Shown in pieces: positions 56,024 to 64,000 of a stretch of 64,000 nucleotides of DNA. A model generated the notes under the pieces. It was not told where the DNA came from. It saw only the letters and a list, made by a program, of their open reading frames with translations, and ran no database searches. Position numbers and translations under genes: made by a program. Numbering within the stretch: position 1 is the first letter of the stretch; every line of letters begins with the position of its first letter. Location of the stretch: positions 1-64,000 of the forward strand of contig CAZOPR010000002.1 of NCBI GenBank assembly GCA_964581895.1, written 5' to 3'. The DNA is from Exilispira sp964581895 (GTDB taxonomy: Bacteria; Spirochaetota; JAAYUW01).

Positions 56024-56094
56024 TGTTGCCTCCAGAGGATTTTTAGTGAAAAAAGTAAAATTATAAAATATAAAAATAAAATTAAAAGCAAAAA

Positions 56095-57873
56095 TTAAAG
56101 GTTAAGCGTATTATTATAACTATCCCTTTCATTGCAAAGCAGCTGGATAAATTGATCAACAGGGTAATTAGTCTGTTTTTGAGTATCTCTATTTTTTACT
56201 GTAACAGAATTGCTTTGTACTTCTTTATCGCCAAAGACTACAGCATAAGGGATCTTTTCTGCATGAGCCCTGAATATCTTTTTACCAACTGTATCATTTT
56301 GACTATCAATCTTTACAAAAAATCCTTTGGCTTTCAATTTTAAGGCGATTTGATTTGCATAATCAATATGCCTATCTGCAACAGGGATCAACATAACATT
56401 AATAGGAGAAAACCAGGTAGGGAACTTCCCTGCATAATGCTCTATTAAGATCCCAAAGAATCTTTCAAGCGAACCTAAAAGAGCTCTATGTATCATAAAA
56501 GGTCTTTTCTCTGCTCCATCTGAGTCTTTATAATACATATCAAATCTTTCTGGAAGATTAAAATCAAACTGGATTGTTGAAAGTTGCCACTGTCGATTTA
56601 ATGCATCCTTTATCTTAAGGTCGATTTTTGGTCCATAAAAAGCACCACCACCTTCATCTACTTCAAATTCAAGATTCTCTTTATCTATCGCTTTTTTAAG
56701 AGAAGCAGTTGCTTTTTCCCATTGCTCTTCTGTTCCAATGCTTTTAGCAGGTTTAGTAGATAGATATGCTTTGATATCTTTAAAACCAAAGGCTCGTAAA
56801 ATTGAAAGAGAAAATCTAATGACTTCTATTATTTCTGATTCCATCTGCTGTTGGGTGCATATTATATGTGCATCATCCTGGGTAAAGCCTCTAACTCTTA
56901 AAAGTCCATGAAGAACTCCAGACATCTCGTATCTATAAACAGTTCCAAGTTCTGCCCATCTCAAAGGTAAATCTCTATAAGAATGCTCATTCGATTTATA
57001 AACCATTATATGAAAAGGGCAGTTCATAGGTTTTATATAGTAATCATCTTCATCTATTTTCATTGAACTGTACATATTTTCTTTATAAAAAGAAAGATGC
57101 CCTGAAGTCTCCCATAGCCAGGATTTACCAATATGTGGAGTATATAAAAAATCATAACCATTTTCAAGATGTCTTTTTTTCCAGAAATTTTCGACAAGAT
57201 ACCTCATTCTTGCACCATTTGGATGCCAGTAAACAAGTCCAGCCCCGGCTTCTTCATGAAGTGAAAAAAGATCAAGCTCTTTCCCTATCTTCCTATGATC
57301 TCTTTTAATGGCTTCTTGTCGCCAATTAATAAAATCATCAAGCTCTTTTTTACTATCAAAGTATAATCCATATACTCTTTGAAGCATTTTATTTTTTTCA
57401 TCCCCTCTCCAGTAAGCTCCAGAGACCCTATCAAGTTTAAATCCATCTATATTTATCTCAGAAGTTGAATTAACATGAGGACCAATGCATAGATCAACCC
57501 AGTTGTCTGTTTCATATATCGAAACTTCGTTTTCCCCTTTTTCAGCAAGTTCAGAAATTAACTCTACTTTATAAATCTCCCCTTTTTTTGAAAAAAAACT
57601 TTTTGCTTCATCTATCTGCATCTTCTTCTGAACAAATTTTAAATCTTTTTTTAATAGATTTTTCATAATTTCTTCTACTTTGACTAAATCATCTTCAGAG
57701 ATTGTTGTATTTATATCAAAATCATAATAGAATCCATTTTCAATAGCTGGACCTATAGCAAGTTTTGCGTCTGGCCATATCGTTTGGACCGCCATTGCAA
57801 GAATGTGAGATAATGAATGCCTTTTCATTTCAATCATAGAAATCTTTTCTTTTAATTGATTTTCATTAGCCAT
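56095..57873 (-). CDS. thrS: Threonyl-tRNA synthetase without TGS domain
   Basis: The 592-residue enzyme has the class II core: WETSGHLSFYKENMY, YIKPMNCPFHIMVYKS (zinc site Cys), LGTVYRYEMSGVLHGLLRVRGFTQDDAHI, and a C-terminal anticodon domain. The N-terminal editing domain (HSLSHILAMAVQTIWPDAKLAIGP) is present. The usual N-terminal TGS domain (about 60 residues) is missing: the editing domain begins at residue about 18. Some spirochaetes have the same shortened form. AAGGGG precedes the ATG. It is 71 bp upstream of polA. Confidence 0.96.
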   Translation of the reverse strand: MANENQLKEKISMIEMKRHSLSHILAMAVQTIWPDAKLAIGPAIENGFYYDFDINTTISEDDLVKVEEIMKNLLKKDLKFVQKKMQIDEAKSFFSKKGEIYKVELISELAEKGENEVSIYETDNWVDLCIGPHVNSTSEINIDGFKLDRVSGAYWRGDEKNKMLQRVYGLYFDSKKELDDFINWRQEAIKRDHRKIGKELDLFSLHEEAGAGLVYWHPNGARMRYLVENFWKKRHLENGYDFLYTPHIGKSWLWETSGHLSFYKENMYSSMKIDEDDYYIKPMNCPFHIMVYKSNEHSYRDLPLRWAELGTVYRYEMSGVLHGLLRVRGFTQDDAHIICTQQQMESEIIEVIRFSLSILRAFGFKDIKAYLSTKPAKSIGTEEQWEKATASLKKAIDKENLEFEVDEGGGAFYGPKIDLKIKDALNRQWQLSTIQFDFNLPERFDMYYKDSDGAEKRPFMIHRALLGSLERFFGILIEHYAGKFPTWFSPINVMLIPVADRHIDYANQIALKLKAKGFFVKIDSQNDTVGKKIFRAHAEKIPYAVVFGDKEVQSNSVTVKNRDTQKQTNYPVDQFIQLLCNERDSYNNTLNL

Positions 57874-58042
57874 AATAAAACCCCTTAAATACCATAAAAT
57901 ATCAATATTATATCTTCTTCTATTTAGTTATCATTTGTAGCAATTTTTGAAAAATAAACAATTAAAAAAATTTGATGAAAATTATATAAGATTTTTTTAT
58001 TAAATTCTTTGTAAAATTCTTTATAAAAATTAGTTAAAACAT

Positions 58043-58543
58043 TTATGGAATCTGAAAAAGATCTATCCATGGTCTTGAAAAAGTAAAATAAGTATAGAAA
58101 AATATGGATAGCAAAAAAATGGTAATAATTGAGATTTTACTTAAAATGCTATAGCTTTCTTTTAAGATATCTTTTTCAATACTTAAAGAGAAAACTCCTA
58201 TTAAAATAAGAACAAAAAATGCCCATAAAATCTCATAAAAAGTAGAGTGAATTTTGCCATATAAAGCTGGAACTATATACCATATTAAAACAATAAACCA
58301 TGGCAAAATTTAATTTATTAGTAAACTTAAGTATATAGAAAAATTTTTCTTCCTATTTTTGCAATAAAAGTAATCAATAACTGAAGTAAAAAAATAAGAC
58401 CAGAAAGCTATTTTTAAGTGAGAAAAAACAGACTCGTCTGTTCCTGAAAATATTTTTAATATAAGAATCCCAAAAAAATCATATGCGAAATGCAAGATAG
58501 CAAAAATAAGAATAAAAATAATCAATTTGACAAATTTTTTCAT
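58043..58543 (-). pseudogene. DUF6512-like membrane protein with one in-frame stop
   Basis: The first half starts at ATG 58543 (CAGGAG six bases upstream) and reads MKKFVKLIIFILIFAILHFAYDF, then DESVFSHLKIAFWSYFF (the family's NESvwEHLK block). A TAA at 58310-58312 follows SLLIN. The frame continues without shift as ILPWFIVLIWYIVPALYG to a C-terminus PWIDLFQIP, which matches the family's end. So one nonsense codon splits a 166-residue, multi-helix membrane protein. It may be a genuine mutation, a sequencing error, or two short peptides; the first two seem most likely. Confidence 0.6.
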
Positions 58544-58598
58544 AATTTTCTCCTGCAATTTTTTCAATAATTTTTATTTATTAAAATTTTAATAAAAT

Positions 58599-59651
58599 TT
58601 ACCACGCATTAAAAACATCTTCTGCAAAACCTAAAAGATTTTCAAATTTTATAATTTTGTTTTCTTCCAATTTAACTTTTCCATTAAAATATCCAAAAAC
58701 TTGATGCTGAATTGATTTTATTATTAAAAAATCGGATTTTGAATTCCTATCAATTATTGGAGCAAAATCAACATCAAGTTTTCCTTCATTATCAACAATC
58801 TTCCAGTTTTTTAAGTAATTTTTTGGATCATACTTAAATTCAACATTATCAAGTTTATAAAGCTTACCATCTAAAAAGATTGCATTTTCACTGGCAGGAC
58901 TTCTATCTGAAAATCCGTAACCAAGATTCCAGCCAAATCTTTTCCCCTCTATATATGAAGATAATGAACTCCAGTACCATCTATTTTTATAGGTCCAGAC
59001 ACCTCTTCCCCAATCTAAAACAGCAAGATCAGTTTTTTCATCAAAGTTATATATTTTGCTACCAATTTTAATCTGCCCTTTTACTATCATGCAATTTATC
59101 TTTTGATTGTAATAAAAAGCAGTTCTTTTTTCTTTCCAAGAGGTTGCTATGCAGATTGTTTCATTTTTTTCTGGATAATTAAAAGTTAATTCCCCTTCTA
59201 TTCCTTTATTTTCATAAAAATCTTCCAAAAAAGATGAGTTAAAATTTATCTTTTTTTCAATAGTACCATTTGAAAGTTTATTTGTTTCAACTTTGATTTT
59301 TATTTTTTTATCTTCATATCTTAATAAGCCTTCATCGCTTTTTGGTGAGAGTTTTAATCTTCCCATTGGAAAGAAAAAAAGTGAATCTACTGCGTTATAA
59401 TACTTATTATTAAAATCAAAAAATGTAATTGAAGAAAAACCAAGATAACCCATATCACTTATTGTTAATGCTATGCCAAAGCCATTTTTATTTGAAATTG
59501 CTGCATAATAATCCCACTCTTTTATTTTAAGTTTACTTGCTTTTATTTTTTTTCTATCATACTCCCAATATGGTTTTTTTGCCCAACCCTCTTTTGTTAT
59601 ATGACCATTTTCATCATGTAAAGGTAATTTTTCTTTAATTTCAACTTGCAT
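58599..59651 (-). CDS. DUF2804-family protein
   Basis: The 350-residue protein has the pattern of DUF2804: an N-terminal LPLHDENGHITKEGW, then LDWGRGVWTYKNRWYWSS near the centre and a C-terminal beta-rich region. No signal peptide is visible. Members are beta-sandwich proteins of unknown activity, perhaps lipid or sugar related. GGAGGA precedes the ATG. It is between the DUF6512 gene and an MFS gene, 8 bp after the MFS stop, so it is likely in the MFS operon. Confidence 0.8.
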   Translation of the reverse strand: MQVEIKEKLPLHDENGHITKEGWAKKPYWEYDRKKIKASKLKIKEWDYYAAISNKNGFGIALTISDMGYLGFSSITFFDFNNKYYNAVDSLFFFPMGRLKLSPKSDEGLLRYEDKKIKIKVETNKLSNGTIEKKINFNSSFLEDFYENKGIEGELTFNYPEKNETICIATSWKEKRTAFYYNQKINCMIVKGQIKIGSKIYNFDEKTDLAVLDWGRGVWTYKNRWYWSSLSSYIEGKRFGWNLGYGFSDRSPASENAIFLDGKLYKLDNVEFKYDPKNYLKNWKIVDNEGKLDVDFAPIIDRNSKSDFLIIKSIQHQVFGYFNGKVKLEENKIIKFENLLGFAEDVFNAW

Positions 59652-59659
59652 ATCTCCTC

Positions 59660-60868
59660 CTATAAAAGATCTTTTTCCCTGATTAAATTATTAGCCAAAA
59701 ATTTTAATATTCCAGCTATTAATGAAGCAATTGCGGCTAATGAAAAAAGGGCTTTACCACCATATTTATTCATCAAAAATCCACCTAATATACTGAAAAT
59801 AAAAGGACCTAACTCCTGAAAACCGCTTAAACCCATGTATCTACCAAGCAATCCCTTTGGTGCAATTTCAGGAATAAATCTGACATTTACAGCCGCATGA
59901 ACAATTTCGCCAATACTTAAAATAAGCATGGCAATCATCAAAAGAAATGGGAGTTTTGAGAATCCAAAAAGTAAAAAACCTACAATGTAACCTATCATTG
60001 AAAGAAAGGCAACTTTTCCCATATTTTTATTTCCGAAGAATATTGATACTGGAATTTGAAAGAAAGTACATACAAATGCATTTATAGAAAGTAATATTCC
60101 ATAAAGTGATAACCCGAGATTTTTCTTTGTTATTTCTATTGGCAAAAATGAGGAGATATAACCATAAACTCCTACCATTAAAATATTAGCAAAAGTCCAG
60201 AGTAAAAAAGCTTTATCCTGTAAAATCACTTTATAGTTAAAGTTTTCTTTTTTAATCTTTTTTTCTTTTTTCAATCCCATTGATGTCTCTGGGACCATAA
60301 TTGCTATAAATAAAGCTACTACTAAAGATAGTATCGCACCAATGATAAAGCCAAATGGCTTGTCCTGATTTGCAAGATATACTCCAACTATTGGTGCAAG
60401 GCCATATGCCAAGTTTAATGAAACTCTCGATAAACTCATAGCTTCAGATCTTTTGTTAGAAGGAGTAACATCTGCAATCGCTGCATTTACTGCTGGTCTA
60501 TAGAATGTTCTTGTCATGGTGGTCAAAAAGTTAAAGATTGCAAGCAATATTAAATTCGTACCAGACAAAGCAAAGCCAAGAAATGAAACTCCACTTAAAA
60601 CTACTCCAATTATCTGCACTGGTTTTCTACCAAGAGTATCTGAAAGATGACCACCAATCATACTGAAAATAACAGCAGCAAGAGGGCCAATACCTATAAC
60701 AGCACCGATAGATGGTAATGAAACACCTTTTTTAGATAAATAGATTGAAAGATAAGGTATTACTAAAAACCTTCCAAAAGATTCAAGAAAAGTTGCAAAT
60801 ACTAAAAGCCAAACAGTTCTATTGAAAGAAGAAAAGTAATTTAACAATTTTTTGATAATGTTTCTCAT
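59660..60868 (-). CDS. Major facilitator superfamily transporter
   Basis: This 402-residue protein has twelve predicted helices, with the MFS loop 2-3 motif GGHLSDTLGRKPVQ, and a conserved central cytoplasmic loop (LKKEKKIKKENFNYK). It is most like multidrug or sugar efflux members. Specificity cannot be read. The ribosome site before ATG 60868 is weak. It lies 101 bp downstream of the GNAT gene and 8 bp upstream of DUF2804. Confidence 0.88.
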   Translation of the reverse strand: MRNIIKKLLNYFSSFNRTVWLLVFATFLESFGRFLVIPYLSIYLSKKGVSLPSIGAVIGIGPLAAVIFSMIGGHLSDTLGRKPVQIIGVVLSGVSFLGFALSGTNLILLAIFNFLTTMTRTFYRPAVNAAIADVTPSNKRSEAMSLSRVSLNLAYGLAPIVGVYLANQDKPFGFIIGAILSLVVALFIAIMVPETSMGLKKEKKIKKENFNYKVILQDKAFLLWTFANILMVGVYGYISSFLPIEITKKNLGLSLYGILLSINAFVCTFFQIPVSIFFGNKNMGKVAFLSMIGYIVGFLLFGFSKLPFLLMIAMLILSIGEIVHAAVNVRFIPEIAPKGLLGRYMGLSGFQELGPFIFSILGGFLMNKYGGKALFSLAAIASLIAGILKFLANNLIREKDLL

Positions 60869-60969
60869 ATTAAAATTTTATGTTTTTTTTAATATATTTT
60901 TATTATATATAATTTTATATTTGCTTTATTCTTTTAGGTCATAATAGATTTTGTTTTAATATAATTAAA

Positions 60970-62082
60970 CTAAATTTCTAAAATATATGATCTTTTTCTT
61001 TTTATCAAAGTAGAATCAAAATAATCCCAATTCCCCTGGACTTTAGAATTTGTCTCCAATTCACTATTTGTTTCAACTGTTTTAATCTTTTTTTCTATTG
61101 CTGTTTTTGTCATTTCAACCATTAAAAGTGCTGGAATCCCTTTACCCTGATATTTTGGATGGACTGCTCCAAGATATAAATCAAGTTTGTCATATTTTTT
61201 CATAGCTTTTAAAAGATGAATAAATCCAAAAGGGAAAAGTTTGCCCTTAGCTTTTTGCATTGCATAAGATAAAGATGGCATTGAAATTACAAAACCTATA
61301 ACATTATCATTTTTATCAACTGCGACTTTTACAAGCGTTGGTTCAATCTGCTTTATGTATGAATTAATATAATGCTCAATTAATTCTTCTGTTAGTTCTA
61401 CAGCAGAAAAAAGATCAATATATGTAATATTTATTAAATCAAAAACTGCTTTTGCATATCTTAGTAAATCCTTTTTACTCTTAAAATCCAAAATACTTAC
61501 ATCATATCTTTGCTTAACTATCTGAGATATTTTTATGGCTTTTTCAGGTATTCTATCAGGGACTTTAAGTTCATATTCTACCCAATCTATCTCTTTTTTG
61601 AATCCATATTTTTCATAAAATTCTTTATAGTACTCAAAGTTATAAACAGATGCTACCGTTGGAATTTTATCGAAACCTTCTATTAAAAGCCCTTGAGTAT
61701 CAAAATTTGTAAAACCTAAAGGTCCATGAAGATACTTTTTGCCTCTATCCTTCGCCCAATTTTTTGCAAAATCAAAGATAAATTTTGCAACCTCATAATC
61801 TTTAATAGATTCAAATCTTGAAATTTTCACAAAATCTTTTTCTTTTTCACTATTTTTTGTAATAATCAAACCAACTCTACCTACTATTTTTCCATCTTTT
61901 TCAAAAATAAAAAACTGTGCATCGCTAAATGAAAAAGCCTTATTTTTTTCTGGATTTATTGCATTTATTTCATCATTAAAAAAAGGGGGGACCCAAAATT
62001 TATTACCTTTATATAAATCAAACTGAAATTTTACAAATTTTTTTCTATCACTATTATTTTCAACAATTTTAACTTTAATCAT
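60970..62082 (-). CDS. GNAT-family acetyltransferase-like protein
   Basis: The 370-residue protein carries an acyl-CoA-dependent fold in its C-terminal part: IGFVISMPSL and LYLGAVHPKYQGKGIPALLM, the last matching the R/Q-x-x-G-x-G/A acetyl-CoA loop (QGKGIP). The N-terminal half (WVPPFFNDEINAINPEKN) is a companion domain seen in long GNAT relatives. Substrate unknown. ATG 62082 is chosen because GGTGGAG lies six bases before it; the frame is open farther upstream to 62157 without a ribosome site. It stands 79 bp after the DUF819 gene. Confidence 0.8.
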   Translation of the reverse strand: MIKVKIVENNSDRKKFVKFQFDLYKGNKFWVPPFFNDEINAINPEKNKAFSFSDAQFFIFEKDGKIVGRVGLIITKNSEKEKDFVKISRFESIKDYEVAKFIFDFAKNWAKDRGKKYLHGPLGFTNFDTQGLLIEGFDKIPTVASVYNFEYYKEFYEKYGFKKEIDWVEYELKVPDRIPEKAIKISQIVKQRYDVSILDFKSKKDLLRYAKAVFDLINITYIDLFSAVELTEELIEHYINSYIKQIEPTLVKVAVDKNDNVIGFVISMPSLSYAMQKAKGKLFPFGFIHLLKAMKKYDKLDLYLGAVHPKYQGKGIPALLMVEMTKTAIEKKIKTVETNSELETNSKVQGNWDYFDSTLIKRKRSYILEI

Positions 62083-62161
62083 ATAAACTCCACCGATTTT
62101 TTTAATTTTAAAATTTCTATAATTTGTAAACTTCCAAGTTAACAAAAATCTTATCAAAAAT

Positions 62162-63307
62162 TTATATTAATGAGAGTAAATAACTTAAAATGACACCGAG
62201 GTAATTTCCAATGGCGTAACCTATAAGACCTGTAATCATGCCAGAAAGTATGACTTCTTTATTTTTAATAGATGATGCAACAAGAGGGACGAAAGGAGGC
62301 GAAAATATTGCAGAGACGGATGTAATAATCATAGTATCAACATCAATTTTTAAGAATATACTTAAAATAAAGTGAATTAAAAGAGAACCAAAAACAGCAA
62401 TTGTGACATAAAAGAAAATTATATGGCTTCCCAATAACAATTTTTGAAGATTAGCCATTGAACCAACAATAAGGCAGAAAACCATTATGAAATATTGCCC
62501 TATTGCAAAACTATTTTTAATTTTTTGAAATGGCTTTATTAAAGATGCACCAACCCCAAAAGTAGTAACAGCAAGTATTACAATAATGGTTTGTGTATTT
62601 TTGTTAAAAAGCATAGACAATCCATAACTTAAAATAAAAACAACAATATCTATACCAATAAGTTTTATAAAGGCGATTATATTTTCTTTTGTCAAAATTC
62701 CTTCATATTTTTTTTCTTCATCTTCAGATATCATTGTTATATTTTCTGATTTGTTAAAGGCTGGTAAAAATTTACCAAACAATTTTTTTGCTATTGTTAT
62801 TATGAAAAGAAGATAAATAGATGATACTATTATATCTGAGGTATGAACTGAAATATATGTAGAAGCTGGAACAGATAAAGCGATTTTCAAAGATGCAAGA
62901 TTTGGAGTTCCTCCAGTATAAACTCCTACTAAAAGTCCTCCTATCTTATAAGAATCTTCTATTTTATCTTTGAAAATTAAATAACCTATTAAAATGGCCA
63001 GGACATCTGCTATAATGATTGCGATAAAGGAAATCAATGCACTTTTTGCACATCTTTTCCATGATGAAATATTTAATGATAATAAAATTAATGGTATTGC
63101 AAACAAAATCGAGATGGAACTTAGCATATCTTGAAGTGTGAAAAATGAATCAGGTATTAACTTAATATTCCCCATTATTATCCCTATAACATACAGGATT
63201 ACAATAGGATTTATCTTTTGAATTATGGCAACTTTTTTTTCTAAAACAAGAAAAATAAATGGGACAACAAGATAGAAGATAACAAGTAAAATTTGACCTA
63301 AAATCAT
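62162..63307 (-). CDS. DUF819-family membrane transporter
   Basis: This 381-residue protein has about ten transmembrane helices and the family's GGTPNLASLKIAL motif after the fourth helix, with a cytoplasmic loop (FNKSENITMISEDEEKKYEG) in the middle. DUF819 (YjcL-like) proteins are thought to be transporters; ligand unknown. ATG 63307 has AAGGAG six bases upstream; a TTG at 63313 lies next to that site. It is followed by the GNAT gene. Confidence 0.82.
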   Translation of the reverse strand: MILGQILLVIFYLVVPFIFLVLEKKVAIIQKINPIVILYVIGIIMGNIKLIPDSFFTLQDMLSSISILFAIPLILLSLNISSWKRCAKSALISFIAIIIADVLAILIGYLIFKDKIEDSYKIGGLLVGVYTGGTPNLASLKIALSVPASTYISVHTSDIIVSSIYLLFIITIAKKLFGKFLPAFNKSENITMISEDEEKKYEGILTKENIIAFIKLIGIDIVVFILSYGLSMLFNKNTQTIIVILAVTTFGVGASLIKPFQKIKNSFAIGQYFIMVFCLIVGSMANLQKLLLGSHIIFFYVTIAVFGSLLIHFILSIFLKIDVDTMIITSVSAIFSPPFVPLVASSIKNKEVILSGMITGLIGYAIGNYLGVILSYLLSLI

Positions 63308-63418
63308 TTGCAACTCCTTTTTTATTTTTCTATTTCTTTTTATTTTTATATTTCTTAATCAACTTTTAAAGATTCATTTTAATTTTGAAAAACATAGAAC
63401 TTAACAATATAAAACCTG

Positions 63419-64000
63419 TTAATTAAAATAAATCTTATATGATTTTGTTTTTGTTTTTATTTCACTTAAAACTTTTTCGCATATTTTTTTACAATTAAAA
63501 AAACTGTTTTTTATATTGGAATCAGTTATTGCCTGAAAAGTCTTTTCATACAAATCTTTGTCTTTTTCTTTCAAATCTTCAAAAAGATGTTTTTCTCCCG
63601 GCCAAAAATATGATTTTGTATCATAAAAAAGATTCAAAGCCTTGATGATAATCTGAACAATCTGAACTTTTGCAGAAATAAAATCTTCTTTTTCTATATA
63701 TCCGACAATTGGATCAATATCACAAGAAAGGCTAATCAAAAGTTGCTTTTTTTCACTTTCAGAAATCTTTATGGGACCTTGTTCTTTGAGCTTCTTTGAA
63801 ATAGAAAGATAATAGCTAACTTCTTCAAAGTTTTCATTCTTTATATAAAGAATTTTGGCATATGAACCTAAAGGCTCACTTCTTGTTTGTTTTTTTATCT
63901 TCTTTTTAAAAGACTGCAAATTTCTAAATTGAATCTGGATAGGATAATTTTTGTAATAAAAAAACTCAACATTATCTTTTATCTTTTTTTGAATTATATA
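63419..64000 (-). CDS. Unknown protein, 5' end beyond window
   Basis: The reading frame remains open to position 64000, so the start lies outside the window. The visible 193 residues include VEFFYYKNYPIQIQFRN, SEPLGSYAKILYIKN and YFWPGEKHLFEDLK, a mostly helical protein with no membrane segment. The pattern faintly recalls nucleotidyltransferase-like (DUF4037-type) proteins, but no NTase GS-motif with DxD is visible in this part. A TTG at 63919 exists but is unlikely to be the start. Function not assigned. Confidence 0.5.
   Translation of the reverse strand, partial: YIIQKKIKDNVEFFYYKNYPIQIQFRNLQSFKKKIKKQTRSEPLGSYAKILYIKNENFEEVSYYLSISKKLKEQGPIKISESEKKQLLISLSCDIDPIVGYIEKEDFISAKVQIVQIIIKALNLFYDTKSYFWPGEKHLFEDLKEKDKDLYEKTFQAITDSNIKNSFFNCKKICEKVLSEIKTKTKSYKIYFN

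Overview
The window is a very AT-rich stretch of bacterial chromosome. Nearly all stop codons are TAA, tRNA genes are single copies, and intergenic DNA is full of short A/T tandem repeats. Several features point to a cell with two membranes: a signal-peptide, beta-rich protein ending in Phe (12444-13772), a secreted FecR-domain protein next to it, and a lipoprotein-type solute-binding protein. A FlgM-like protein suggests a flagellated organism. A threonyl-tRNA synthetase without a TGS domain, class III fructose bisphosphatase and BMP/DUF3798-type ABC transporters would fit a low-GC spirochaete (Exilispira-like) or another deep anaerobic lineage. That assignment is an inference; no rRNA is present to settle it. 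The standard code applies: dozens of long genes run without internal TGA.

Layout. 1-2420 is a graveyard of two decayed transposases and a 13-bp tandem repeat. 2459-6290 holds nadE and an incomplete BMP-type nucleoside transporter (one ATPase, one permease). 6395-16277 carries a degenerate hydrolase, a 1083-residue cyclase/ATPase/TPR regulator, a TPR protein, surE, tRNA-Leu and an envelope pair (beta-rich protein plus FecR protein). 16443-18913 is a leftward rpsU-rsmI-flgM-like-pseudo-alcohol-dehydrogenase cluster. 19087-25028 has a TPR gene facing the leftward dnaX-ybaB-recR-cysS operon, then SRP RNA and tRNA-Ser. 25116-31195 is a tightly coupled leftward operon: mscS, M28 peptidase, m5C RNA methyltransferase, and an ABC-2 exporter ATPase and permease. 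31264-37817 holds slyD and a complete DUF3798 ABC transporter operon with its own small membrane protein. 38177-42006 has groEL (no groES), a DMT permease and an orphan diaminopentanoate-dehydrogenase-like gene. 42273-47996 has rarA, a wrecked type II restriction-modification cassette and fbp. 48064-58543 has tRNA-Thr, a TPR protein, an HI0933 flavoprotein, a CapA-like phosphatase, an M55 D-aminopeptidase, polA, thrS and a DUF6512 gene with one nonsense codon. 58599-64000 has DUF2804, an MFS transporter, a GNAT, a DUF819 transporter and a partial unknown gene.

Genes acting together: dnaX/ybaB/recR serve replication and recombination; rpsU, rsmI, cysS, thrS, SRP RNA and the tRNAs serve translation and export; polA and rarA serve repair. 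The two ABC systems bring in nucleoside-like or unknown small molecules. The cyclase, TPR and FecR proteins look like regulatory or envelope-stress functions. No clear new defence or biosynthetic system is present. The most unusual items are the metal-site-less alcohol dehydrogenase homologue beside flgM, the cyclase lacking its catalytic Asn, the envelope FecR pair, the decayed R-M cassette, and the recurring intergenic tandem repeats.
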